From: Neonectria sp. B-13
Lineage: Eukaryota; Ascomycota; Sordariomycetes; Hypocreales; Nectriaceae
Length of the DNA stretch: 64,000 bases
NCBI GenBank assembly: GCA_002682825.1
Contig: NOKP01000002.1
Location: 1,059,132-1,123,131, forward strand
Direction: 5' to 3'
Within the stretch, counting starts at the first letter, position 1, and every line of letters starts with the position of its first letter. Under the pieces are notes generated by a model, which saw only the letters and a program-made list of their open reading frames with translations, was not told where the DNA came from and ran no database searches. The position numbers were made by a program, and so were the translations under genes. Shown here one piece after another: positions 20,548 through 32,119 of this stretch.

Positions 20548-22348
20548 TCACATGCGTTCCCGTCTACGAGGCGCTGCCCTGATGATGTCGTCGACTCGGA
20601 GAAGAAGCTGCGTTATGTTAGTCAAGTCTCACTTGCAAGTGTGGAAATTTGGGTTCTTACCTCTGCGGCCTCGCTGGCGGACGAAACGACGGCCTTCTTC
20701 AACTTGTAGCTCTCAATCACACCCATATCCCTCATATCTATGATGCCACCGCCGGGGGTCATCAGGTCCAGACCGTAAGTGGTCAGCCCGTCGTAAATGG
20801 CCTTTCGCAGCCGGGCGACAAGATCACCAGAGTCCAGACCAGCGTTGTCGGCCAGAATGGTGGGCAGTTGCCTCAAAGCAATGGCGAAGCTGGACACGGC
20901 CAGCTGCTTCTTGCCCTCCACTCGGGTGGCAGCTCCCTCCACAGCCTTGGCCATAACCATCTCAGCACAGCCACCGCCAAGGGTAGTTCGGGGCTCCTTG
21001 ATAGTCTGTGACAGAACAGCCAGGGCATCGTGCAAGCTTCGCTCCGCCTCGTCTAGGAGCTGTTCTGTGGCACCGCGGAGCACGATGGTGCAAGCTTCTC
21101 CACCAGAAACACCGGAGAACTTGATGAGGGTATCCTCACCAATAATAACCTCCTCAATCAAATCACACTGGCCCAGCTTGATCTGGTCGGGGTGGTCGAA
21201 TGTCGAGGCAATCTCTCCACCCGTCACCAAGGCAAGGCGCTCAATACCATCGAAGTCGGCATGCTCGATTGACATGATGCCGGCATCGGTGAATAGCTGC
21301 TCGGGCCAGTTGTAAATCAGTTGGCGGTTAATGAAGCAGTTGATACCGTGGGCCTTGATCTTCTCCACCTTGGCCCTCATCTTGTCCTTCTCCGCCTTCT
21401 CCAACTCTGCGAGCTTGCTCGTTGACGTGACCCTGACTCGGGCTCCAAAAATCTTGACCTTGTCGGTGTCCATGGAAGTGTTGGCCACCAGGATCTTCGC
21501 CTTCTCTAAACGCTTGGGCTGGTTCACACCAATCTTCTTGTCGAGGATGAATCCTTCGTCGAGGTAGGAGTCGCTAAGCTTGCCTCCGGGCTTCTTGATG
21601 ATCTGGATGTGGGTAAGGTCGGAAGACTTCAGTCGGAGCACGGCATCGCAGGCAAGCAAGGCAAACTGGTCCCGGTCCTGGGCCAGGACCTTGGAGCTGA
21701 GGGTTGTCCGTGCAATGGCGAGCAGGTCATTTCGGAACGCCTCGGGGTTCTTGCTGTGGTCAACTGCCGTCTCCTCCAGGGCCTTCAACGCAGCCTTGCT
21801 GGCTATTCTGTAACCCTCGATGATGGTCTGGGGGTGGACCTTCTTGTCGACCAGCTTCTCGGCCTCTCGCAGCAGCTCGGCAGCCAGGACGGTCACGGAG
21901 GTGGTGCCGTCACCGACTTCATCGTCCTGAACCTTGGAAATGTTGACAAGAACCTTTGCGGCGGCGTTGTCGAGGGCGATGGCTTTGAGAATGGTGGCAC
22001 CGTCGTTTGTTACCATGATTTCAGCGGTCGAGCTAGCACGCTGTCAAAAAGGGGGCACTAGGAACGGGATGCGGCGGGACATACGCTGACTGTAGGATCT
22101 TGTCCATGCCCTTGGGACCCAAAGTGCTCTTGACGAGGTCGCCCACGGCGATGGCGCCGACAAAGGCGGCGAGACGGGCATTCTCACCCTTCTCCTCGGT
22201 GGTGCCCTCTTCGAAAATCTGGGTTGGTTGGAAAGACTGGCGGGGTGGAAACAGACAGAAGATGTTAGCCAGTTGCTTCTTTTCCACGCTGCAACGCCAG
22301 CAAATAACAGTCGTAGTTGTGAACAGGCTTCGCGGAGAAACGTACCAT
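20548..22348 (-). CDS. CCT2: Chaperonin CCT/TRiC subunit beta
   Basis: Beta subunit of the cytosolic TRiC/CCT ring that folds actin, tubulin and WD40 proteins using ATP. Model: exons 22346-22348, 22085-22236, 20661-22032 and 20548-20607, 528 residues, matching the family length. The first coding exon is only the ATG; the next begins [20 protein letters not shown]. Text typical of group II chaperonins includes [27 protein letters not shown], the nucleotide-binding GDGTTS (with [13 protein letters not shown]) and [13 protein letters not shown]. The beta assignment rests on the N-terminal and C-terminal text ([14 protein letters not shown]). Introns are 22237-22345 (109 nt, GTACGT...CAG), 22033-22084 (GTATGT...CTAG) and 20608-20660 (GTAAGA...CTAAC...CAG). 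It is divergent from eIF3b with 488 bp between the start codons. Confidence 0.97.
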
Positions 22349-22836
22349 GGCGGGCGATCTAACTGCTTTACACGACGAAGCGGTCGAGACGGAGGAGTTC
22401 TGTCGTCGGAATGCTTCAGCCTTGGGGCAAGTTGCAGCCTTTTTCTCGGGGAGCTCCCAGCTAGCATCAGCAAAACCATGGCCCCCCGCCAGGCGCACCA
22501 ACAGCCACACGTGACTTGCCCCGCGGTCGGAAAATTGCCGGCGGAGGAAGATCGCTTCTCCGTCGCGCACACTTTGTGGAAAGTGGAAAGTGAAGAACAC
22601 CAAATTTGAGCTGCACCAGGTCGGATACCGCAACAACTCGAGCCTCCGCACGCCCTCCGAGAACGCTTCCTTCGGTCAACCCCTGCGCGTCTCCGAAGGC
22701 CACATCTCCCGCGCACACCGGAGCCCTCACTTCGCTTCGCCTGAGCCTGAGCCTGAGCCCCAACCCGGCGCTTTTCGCCTGAAGAGAGAGCGGGGCATTT
22801 TTTCTGCACCCCTCCACAACCACCAAATCGCCCATC
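22349..22836. promoter_or_regulatory. Divergent promoter region of CCT2 and eIF3b
   Basis: The two start codons point away from each other with 488 bp between them, so both promoters and leaders must lie here unless transcripts start inside the other gene. I see no clear TATA box; a GAGCCT run (about 22740-22758) and CT-rich stretches precede the eIF3b ATG, consistent with a housekeeping promoter. Confidence 0.7.
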
Positions 22837-25193
22837 ATGGCGCCCTCATTCGACCACCTGCGCGAGGCCGACCTCGACGACGACGAGTTCAACGAGGATG
22901 ATATCGATATTTCCGATCTGCGAGAGCGATTCGAGGTTCAGCTGGAGCAGGGCTATGACAGCTTTGTCGTCATCGACGGCCTCCCCCAGGTCACGGAGGA
23001 GCAGAAGCCCAAGCTGGTCAAGTTCTTGTTGAAGAAGCTCAACACCGTTGGAAAGACCCGCGAGGAGTTGATATACATGCCCATGGGAGAAGACGGAAAA
23101 TCTCTTCGGTAAGTCATACTCGACTACAATTTTGCACCACGAAACCCTCTGACTTCCATGTGTCGGTCAGTTTTGCCTTTGTCGAGTACTCCTCTCCCGC
23201 TGAGGCCGCTGCCGCCACCCGCCAGTTGGACTTGGTCCCCCTCGACAAGAAGCACACCCTCCGCGTCAACAAGGTCACCGATATCGAGCGATATGGACGA
23301 GAAGGCCGAGTCGACGAGACCTACCAGCCCCCCCACATTGACGAGTTCACCGAAAAGGAGCACCTGCGATGGTGGCTCAAGGATCCCGCGGACCGTGGTC
23401 GAGACCAGTTTGTCATGTACCGAGGAGACAACGTCGGCATCTACTGGAACAACGAGAAGGATCAGCCCGAGAGCGTCATCGACCGCATGCACTGGACTGA
23501 GACCTTCGTCCAGTGGTCCCCCCTCGGTACCTACCTGACCTCCGTCCACGCCCAGGGTGTCCAGCTCTGGGGTGGCTCCTCGTGGGCGCGACAGGCTCGA
23601 TTCGCCCACCCCTTCGTCAACCTCGTCGCCTTTTCTCCCAGTGAGAAGTACCTCGTCACCTGGTCTAACAGGCCAATCTCGATCCCCGAAGAGGGTCACC
23701 CTTCACTGTCAATCGACGATGATGGCAAGAACTATGTCATCTGGGATATTCCGACTGGCGCCCCCATTCGATCTTTTGCCAACCTCGAACTCCCCAAGGC
23801 TGAGGAGGGCAAGCCCCCGCCCAAGCTGCAGTGGCCTGCCTTCAAGTGGTCGGCTGATGAGAACTACGTCGCTCGGTTGGCACAGGGCACGTCCATCTCC
23901 GTCTACGAGCTTCCCCGCATGAACCTGCTTGACAAGACCTCGATCAAGATTGAGGGCGTCATGGACTTTGACTGGGCGCCCGCGACCCCCAGCCGAGAGG
24001 GCATCAAGGAATACGAGCAACTATTTTGCTACTGGACTCCTGAGATTGGCAGCAACCCCGCCAAGGTCGGATTAATGAGCATCCCCTCAAAACAAGTCAT
24101 CAGGTCTCTCAACCTCTTCAGCGTTAGCGATGCTAAGCTACACTGGCAATCCGAGGCCGCCTACCTCTGTGTCAAGGTCGACCGTCACTCCAAGTCCAAG
24201 AAATCCCAGGCCACCACTCTGGAGATTTTCCGTGTTAAGGAGAAGGGTGTCCCCGTCGAAGTTGTCGACACCATCAAGGACACTGTCATCAACTTCGCTT
24301 GGGAGCCCAAGGGCGACCGATTCGCCATCATCACCACCACCGAGCCCGTTGGCATCACCGCTGTGCCCCCCAAGACCTCTGTGTCATTCTTCTGTCCCGA
24401 GAAGGCCAAGGGAAACCAGGTCGGCAACTTCAAGCACCTCCGAACCTTAGACAAGAAGAACAGCAACGCCATCTACTGGTCTCCTCGAGGTCGGTTTGTG
24501 GTAATTGCCACCATCCACAACCAACAGAGCTCAGACCTCGACTTCTTCGACCTTGACTTTGAGGGCGAGAAGCCCGAGTCCGACAAGGATCTCACCGCAA
24601 ACCTTCAGCTCATGAACGTCGCTGACCACTACGGCGTAACGGATGTTGAGTGGGATCCCTCTGGTCGATTTGTCGCCACTTGGGCCTCTGCCTGGAAGCA
24701 CTCAGTAAGATAAACAAGTGACTTTGGACTCGATTATCTCATACTAACACCTTGACAGATGGAGAATGGATACCACATCTACGATTTCCGGGGCGAGGCT
24801 CTGCGAGAGGAGCCCATGGAAAAGTTTAAGCAGTTCCAATGGCGCCCCCGTCCCGCCTCACTCCTCAGCAAGGATGAGCAGAAGCAGATCCGCAAGAACC
24901 TCAGAGAGTACAGCCGTGTCTTTGAGCAAGAGGATGCCGACCGTGGTGCCTCAGCCGACTTGGCCGTCGTAGAGGCCCGTCGTCGCATGCTCGAGGAGTG
25001 GGTCTCGTGGCGCGCAAACATCGTGGAGGAGTCGTTGGAGGAGCGTGAGGCCCTTGGTCTTCCGGAGGACCCTCACGCTGCTCTTCTGGAGGCTAAGACC
25101 AAGTCGATCCAGGGATCCAGCACAGAAGAGGACAGAGTGATTGAGGAGATTGTGGAAGAGGTCCTGGAGGAGAACGAAGAGCTTATCGTTTAG
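22837..25193 (+). CDS. PRT1: Translation initiation factor eIF3 subunit b (Prt1)
   Basis: Core scaffold of eIF3, which binds the 40S ribosome and the other eIF3 subunits during start-codon scanning. Model: exons 22837-23108, 23171-24704 and 24759-25193, introns GTAAGT...CAG (62 nt) and GTAAGA...CTAAC...CAG (54 nt), 746 residues, close to the family length. An acidic N-terminus ([15 protein letters not shown]) precedes the RRM-like domain (about residues 40-125, [12 protein letters not shown] to FAFVEYSS). A beta-propeller/eIF2A-type region follows ([47 protein letters not shown]), and the C-terminus is helical and acidic ([22 protein letters not shown]). The start ATG has a good context (ATCATGGCG). 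The symbol is the yeast name. Confidence 0.96.
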
Positions 25194-25658
25194 ACGGCTT
25201 CTCTCTTTCCTTGCGTTTGCAAGGAGTGATTCGCTTGTACTGGTATAAAATTGGTCAGGGCGAGGGGTCACATAATGAAATTCTTCTACATATCATACAG
25301 GACAGGCATCGGTTCTAGTTTGGTCGAAAAGCACTTTTTTCGCGTAACGGTTCATGAAAATCTATTCTCCTAAAAATCCGAATGAGCTAGTGTTGTATGC
25401 TGCCGGGCCCTCTACCACGTATCACAACTGGTGCCATATTTTCAGCTACAGTCGTCAACAGTTTTACACTGTTCGGTCTTGTCAGAATGAAGCACTTTGA
25501 ATCCCTCGCGATATGGTCAAGCCGTTGGTGTTTCGGGCCCCGTGTGTTTGTCGGCTCGGTTAATTATCCTGAGCTATAAAAGTACTTCCCGTCGTGGTAT
25601 AATTCTGCGACAAAATTCAACCGTCCCATTCCCGAAAAGCCCAAGATCATTCTTCTTC
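25194..25658. other. Intergenic between convergent gene ends
   Basis: 465 bp between the eIF3b stop and the stop of the minus-strand membrane protein, so both 3' UTRs and polyadenylation signals should fall here. No other gene is visible. Confidence 0.6.
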
Positions 25659-27079
25659 TTATAAACTACTTGTCTTTGTTGTTACCTGACTGGTCTTGAA
25701 ATCGGTCGAGTCTCGTGACGCATTGCCGCTGGCACTTGAATACGTCTGGCTAACATCCATAGTTCGGATGATTCCGTTGTATGTCATGATCTCCTCCTCA
25801 GAACCCGTCGGTGAGTCGCTTCGAATCTCGGTGTGATGGCGCGAGCCCCGTATATCCTTGAGTCCGATGGCATCGGTCGTGCGAGGAGCAGTGCGCGAGT
25901 TGGCGCCGTAGTACACGTTTCCGCTCGTGTTGTACTTGCCCTTGGCAGTGCTTCCGAAGAGCCGTGGGAACCAGTTTCGGACCAGGTATCGTAGCGCAGG
26001 GACGGAGGCGGAGATGATTGCGAGGTTGACTTCGATGGTCGAGTAGACGATGGTGATGGAGTAGTGGAAGTCCATGGAGCCTCCCGGCGCGTAGTAGATT
26101 TTCATAATCTCAACAAGGCGGACGATAGAGACAACAATAACACTGTAAATCATATCCCGTCAGTAACCACGGACATATCTCGTAAGTACGGGTGGAAACA
26201 TACACAAGACCAGCCATGAAAACGCCGATAAGGGCCACTTTGGTTCCTATGGGCATTTTCAAGCCAAGGAAGATCCAGAACGGGATACCCAAGACCAGGA
26301 AGTCGGTCAACAGAACCAAGAAACTGGAGATGACGTGGAACTCCTTCGCAATACAAACGGCATCTTCCTTGGCCGCCATGTTCCAGTTTGCCTCGATGGG
26401 CAGGCACTGAAGCATAGCGACGAAGAAGACGGCCACGGCGTGGGCGGCGTTGAAGGCGTTCAGGGCATGGATGCTGTATCGTACACCCTGCTTCTGGCCG
26501 CCGAGGCGGAAGAGGAACACCAGGACCGAGGCCTTGACGAGGGCCAGGATGGGGTTGTAGACCATCTGGGCGAAGTAGAACCACCAGAGCGCCGGCGCTG
26601 GGTCGTAGTCCTCGGGGACATCGAGATCGTGAAAACCGACATACGAGAGCCTCACATCTTGAAGGGGTCAGTTTCAGGGACAACCACCTCGAGGAGTTGG
26701 CTCGGGGCCAGAAGGGCTGGACATACACATGTAGGTCGGCGCCATCATCAGCAACGCCAACACCTAGTCACGATGTTAGTTCTCACAGGCCATGGCAGCC
26801 GTCGATCTCGCCACGTACCGTTGCAAGGGCACAGAGGTAATCATCTGCGATGGTCGTCGATCAGTTTCCTGCAGTTCCATGGGGTCCTGGGAGAATTCTT
26901 CACTCACCGATTCCCCACTGGTGAGTCTTGATTCTGCCATATCCGCGCAAGACGAAAATGACCAAGGACAGGATGGGGAAGAAAAAGGTCAGAACGACCA
27001 CGGCCTGCTGGCGAGGCGTGGACGGTAGCTCGGTCACATCGCCATGAGCGGGAATCCGAGCCTCAAGAACCGACTCCAT
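25659..27079 (-). CDS. PTH11-like (fungal rhodopsin-type) seven-helix membrane protein
   Basis: Model with five exons: 26908-27079, 26819-26844, 26727-26763, 26204-26657 and 25659-26142, 390 residues; all four introns (55-69 nt) have GTRNGT-type donors and the joins keep frame. The protein starts with a short hydrophilic segment, then hydrophobic helices (VVVLTFFFPILSLVIFVL; LCALATVLALLMMAPTYM; YFAQMVYNPILALVKASVL; AVAVFFVAML; FLVLLTDFLVLGIPFWIFL; TKVALIGVFMAGLVVIVVS; STIEVNLAIISASVPALRY). Features of the PTH11/DUF-type fungal family are visible: D-D-Y-L after helix 1, the W-N-P/NPILALVK helix, and IEVNLAIISASVPALR before helix 7, followed by a Ser/Thr-rich cytoplasmic tail. No CFEM domain precedes it. 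Such proteins are candidate receptors for surface or host cues; ligand and role here are unknown. Confidence 0.85.
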
Positions 27080-29838
27080 TGGGCAAAAGCCGCCAAGAAA
27101 CGCTCTGGATTCGTCTCGAGAAGAGGGCGTGTGGGGGACGAGGACCGGGTCGCGGCGGAAGGGACTGCTCGATAGTTGTAGAAACCAACCCACGTCTCAC
27201 GAGGAAATCGCCATCAAGATGCCAAGAACGATTTACTTGGAAGAGGGAGATGCTTCAAGGCCCGTCTACTTGAGTAACTTTGTCTGGCCTCCTCGTTCCG
27301 TGCACCTACGGTAGGGCTACAGACTGACACCAGCCCAATTGGGCATACGTAAGATTTTCCTTCGAGCAGCAAGATGAACTGCTGCAACAGCGAGAGCAAA
27401 AGCAACCCCAAGTCCCTAGCCGGGTGGCTTCAGCTTTCAGCTCGAGAAAGACGACATGCCTCTGCGAGTAACTAGTAGGGCCACACGCTTCACAGCCGGA
27501 GTTGGGGAGGGCTGGTTCCGGATCATCCTGGTTTGAGAGATGGTTCAGGGACAGGGCGAGCAGAGAACCACGGCGATGGGATTGGAAGGGACTATTTTTC
27601 CGCCTGCGAAGTGGTAGCAGTTGATCGGTTACGCTGTTCGGGCAGTGATCGGCCTCGCTGTCGCACTAAGTGATGCCGTCAAATCTCGCGGTACATGTTG
27701 TCTGCGAGCTTGGCCGAGATACTTCATGCTCCCACGTGGATGTTCTTGCCAACGAACTCCTCGATGTGCATTGCTTCTTCCCGAAGGATGTTACATGTCC
27801 CCGATGACAGGAGTGTGACACGCGGGCGGACGACGTGTCATGCTTCTAGAATGCAGCGCAGTGTTACTGGATACGCTTCTCCTCAGTTAGGCACAGTTAC
27901 GGTCAAGTCACAGAAGGAAGTCGGCCCGCCGCAAACCCCTTTCATTTGATGCCCTGCGAAGGGCTTAGGGCGGTAAGACGAGGCCGTTCGAGATGTGTCC
28001 CGCTGAATCCTTCTCACGCTGGGGGTCGTTCATTCTGCCTGTATACGAACGAGGAAGTAGACGAGAAATATGCCGCACCAATACCGCGAGTGCCGCACCG
28101 GGATGTGTGTGTTGCGGAGACAGGAGGGGGGCCGTACTTCTTCGTACATACGGATACAGTAGTGAGCTGAGATGGCAACGGGCGCCTCCTCGTCATGTCT
28201 GGATCGGCTGATGATGAGTGGTCGGGTTGGCGAGTAGCTGAGTTCGGCATCTCGTCTCAGCGTCCGTCCATCCCGCGTTCGCTCCCGTCGCCTCCTACAC
28301 ACTAGCGGAATGCCGCGCCGTCGTTCATCGTCCACCTAAAACCGCGAGTCTAAAAGGAGTGCGTAGGGCTCGAGGCTCCCTGTTGATCCAGCGGAGTCTC
28401 CGGAGGGGCCATCCACTGCCTAGAACAAGGGATCCTTGGTTGGGCATCTTGGCTCTTGGCAACTCGCGGGCCGGCTTTTGTGAGGACTGAGAAGTCAAGA
28501 CGGCATGGAGATCCATGAATGCCCCGTCGCACTAGGGACCGCCGGCTTCGAGATGAACCCTGGTCTGCTAGGGTAACGCTACTCCGTCCATCCCCCTCAC
28601 TGGATGGATCCAGGAGAGCTGACATGGTCGGGCCAACTTTACCTCGACGACCAACAACTGCTACCTTGCTGGTGGCTGTGACTGGACGTGCAATATATTG
28701 GCACCCACACGCTTGCTGCTGAGGCTGTCACGGCCAGCCCACCCAGTTCCAGCAAGTTCTCACTCGCGACCCTTGTTAATCAGAAGTAGGTTTGGAAGCG
28801 CAGTTTGTGTGTTCCATGTCAGTTGTCTTGTCTTCCATGGGGGTGGCTTTCTTAGCCGAAGTCTAAGCTAAGATCTTCATGGCAGATGTCGTTTGGGGTG
28901 TTCGGGTCTTAGTATCACACCACCAACGAAAAACCAACCTCGCCATGTTCTTTACCATAACTCGTCGCTGTTTGCTTTTCTTTTTTTCTTTGTTTCTCCA
29001 TCTCTTTCATATAGGGTGATCTCGTTAATCGAGATGCTCATCTGTTGGAGTCGACGGAAACTGTTCCGCCGTGCAGACCTTGGTGCAGATGAAACGATCT
29101 AGCCCCTCTTACTAGGGCTTGTTCTGCACGAGCAGGGAGACACATGTTGATCACTTGCAAGGGTCTTATGCTTCTTACTAAACTCGCCAGGAACACGATG
29201 CCAGGAACACTATGCCAAGGGCAACTTACTAGGAGCATTCACTAGAGTCAATCATTCTTCCCTCAATGCAACGTCTTCCGTCCTTCGTCCTCAGTTATCA
29301 GGCGATATCGCACACGAGTCGTTTCCGCTGCATCGGCGACACCCAAGAGTGGATGGCTAACGAACTCTGTCCCTGGTCATCCATTTGCAATGTCCGGAGG
29401 CAATGCCTCGACTTGCTCGGCCAAGCAGCTTACGTTCTTGCAAGATCCATGAGTGTTCATGGGGGGTCATGCTGATCTTTGCCTGCAACGGCCTGCTGCT
29501 CCTTCAGCCATCTGTTCGGTGGGCCACTCGGCTACAGACTCTCCAGGGAACCGCTGATAAAGAAGATTGCTGGATGGAACTGAAGGCATGGAGGACCAAC
29601 TAGTAGTCCTACTCAACGCGGCATAGTTACCTCAACTGCTTTTGGGACCAACACCGTTCCATCCGCTGTCAATGGATCCTCTTGGAGCTCTTGGACCCGG
29701 ATACTCGGGCCCACGTTCGGGCTACAATGCCACGAGGACGTGACATAAAATACCAATCACCGCCGGACTGGGCCTCCCGATACCTCCCTCTCCTCCATTC
29801 CATCCACACCCTTTGCACTGATCGGCAAGCTCGTCAAC
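27080..29838. other. Intergenic, about 2.8 kb, no gene recognised
   Basis: Promoter side of both flanking genes (the membrane protein on minus, the oxidase on plus). Short frames occur on both strands without recognisable protein text. One TTCGTAC word is at 28141-28147. No RNA gene or transposon was recognised. Confidence 0.5.
29743..29758 (+). promoter_or_regulatory. Possible TATA-like and CCAAT elements of the oxidase gene
   Basis: ACATAAAATACCAATC lies about 85-95 bp upstream of the ATG at 29839. An A/T-rich TATA-like word next to CCAAT fits a regulated fungal promoter, but the spacing to the transcription start is unknown. Confidence 0.35.
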
Positions 29839-32119
29839 ATGGCTATTCTTGCTCGAGCCGTTGTGCTGGCCGCCTCCCTCGGCAGCCTCGTCAACGCTCA
29901 GACTATCAACGTCAATGGTCGGGTGATCTGTAAGTCATCAACTGGTGTTTCACCTCCTGCCGCCGTATATTGATTGCCTTGGCTCCTGAACCCTGTTTTC
30001 TGACTGTGTATCCCAGCTGCTGATGAAGCAACCGTTGCTCTCGCTGCGGAATCCGCTGGCGATAACCTTGAGCTTACCGACGCTGTCTTGGCAAACCTCA
30101 CGGACCTGGACCTCACCAGCATTGAAGCCTTCAAGTTCGGCGAGGATGCAGACTCTGTCTACGAGCGTGGTCTAGGTCTGGGTCTTGCCTCCTGCAAGAC
30201 CATGCCTGGCGATCTGCTGTGGCCCGGCAAGACCGTGTGGAAGGTCTTCAATCTGCTGACCGGAGGTGCTCTCATCAAGACGGTTCCCTTTGGTGCTGTC
30301 TGCTATTCCGGCGAGCACTACGACGCCGCCGAGTGCTCTCGCATCGTGGACAACTGGTCCAACTCCGATACTCAGTTCGTAGAACCCTTCCCCTTTCCCC
30401 CTGGACCCTGATCTCTTTTGAGTTCGGCACTAACATTGGTCATCCCCAGCGATGAGGATCCTACCGCCAACATGTACCCTCTCTTCGAGGGCAATGCTTG
30501 TCTCCCTCAGGACGCCGGGAAGGAGGGTGCCACGTGCCAGCTAGGCGGCCTTCCCGTCTACTCGGTGAATGCCACCTCAGCGTCGCAGATCCAGCTGGCG
30601 GTCAACTTCGCCCGGAGCCTCAACCTGCGCCTAGTCATTCGCAACACTGGCCATGACTTCCTCGGAAGGTCTACCGGCGCCGGAGCCCTGAACATCTGGA
30701 CCCACAACCTCAAGAAGCTGCAGTTCCTCGAGAACTACAAGTCGGCCGGTGGCTACAAGGGCCCGGCTTTCAAGATCGGCGCAGGCATCCAGGTGTTTGA
30801 GCTGTACGAGGCTGCTAACAAGTATGGATACACGGCTGTCGGCGGCGAGTGCAGGGTAAGTGGATAAATCCGACATAGGCATGCTCCAACTACGTACTGT
30901 TGCTGACCCTTGACTGTAGACTGTCGGTGTTGCTGGTGGCTTCACTTCGATGGGTGGCCACTCGCCCTTGTCCCCCATTGCCGGTCTCGGATCTGACCAG
31001 GTGCTGAGCGTTGAGATCGTTACCCCTGACGGTCGCTTCGTGACTGCCGATGAGAAGACCAACCCCGAGCTCTTCTGGGCTGTCCGTGGCGGCGGCGGTT
31101 GTAAGTTACTACACACTATTTGTACTTGTGAATAGCTGCTAACTAGTGTAGCCACCTTTGGTGTCGTCGTCTCCATGACTGTCCGGGTCTGGCCCAAGAT
31201 GACCTTCTCGGGTGTCACTTGGAGCCTGTCAACCGCTGAGGCCAACGTCTCCAAGGAGGTCTTCTGGAAGGGCCTGCGCACGTACTGGGCCAAGTTCCCC
31301 GAGTACAACGACAACAACACCTACGGCTACTCGGTCCTGTTCAATGCCGGCGAGGGCGCCTACTCGTGGTCGATGCTGCCCTGGCTCGTCCCCGGCATGG
31401 AGCTCTCCAAGTTCAAGGCCATGGTGGCCCCTCTCCTCAAGGAGTGGGATTCCATCGGCTTCAAGATCGAGCCCACCTTCTTCACCCACGACAACTTCTA
31501 CGACACATGGAAGAACCACTTCCCCACCGAGTCGGTTGGCGCATCCAACGTCCGCACTGCCTCGCGTCTGATCCCCCGCAAGAACTGGGATGACGCCGAC
31601 CTGCGCGAGGAGACGTTTGACGCGATCCAGAGCATCGTCGAGGACGGCTCGGTGCTCATCTCGTACAACATCAACGGCGCCGCCCCCGAAGGCGCTGCCG
31701 CCAGCGCCCTCAACCCCGCGTGGCGCGACGTGTCCATGTTCGCCATCGTCGGCTCCGGCTGGGACGTGGACAACAGCACGCCCGAGGAGATCCTGGCAAC
31801 CAACAAGAAGATCACCAACGACTGGATGGAGCGCCTGCGCAAGGTCTCCCCGGGGTCGGGCGGTTATGGCAACGAGGGCGACGTCATGGAGCCCAACTTC
31901 GGCCAGGCCTTCTACGGCGCCGACAACTACAAGCGCCTGTATGCGCTGAAGAAGAAGCTGGATCCCTGGGGCGTCTTCTACGCGCCCACGGCGGTCGGCA
32001 GCGAGGATTGGGAGATTACCGAGGTGGCCGACTTCCTGGGTGGCCTGCTGTACGGCGATCTTCTCGAGACGCTGAGCAGCTGGCTCACGCTCCAGACCGG
32101 TCGTCTGTGCCGCAAGTAA
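29839..32119 (+). CDS. Secreted FAD-linked oxidase of the berberine-bridge (VAO) type
   Basis: Model: exons 29839-29929, 30017-30374, 30450-30855, 30920-31100 and 31152-32119, 667 residues. A signal peptide is clear ([20 protein letters not shown], predicted cleavage after Ala). The FAD_binding_4 domain covers about residues 150-340, with [15 protein letters not shown] and [13 protein letters not shown]. In this family a His in the first motif and a Cys in the second can each bond FAD, so the enzyme may hold it bicovalently; that is inferred. The C-terminal BBE segment is present ([20 protein letters not shown] then [10 protein letters not shown]). The start is the only ATG with a signal sequence. 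Such enzymes oxidise sugars, alcohols or secondary-metabolite intermediates with oxygen; the substrate here is unknown, and no biosynthetic genes lie beside it. N-terminal residues 20-145 are longer than in the core family. Confidence 0.9.
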
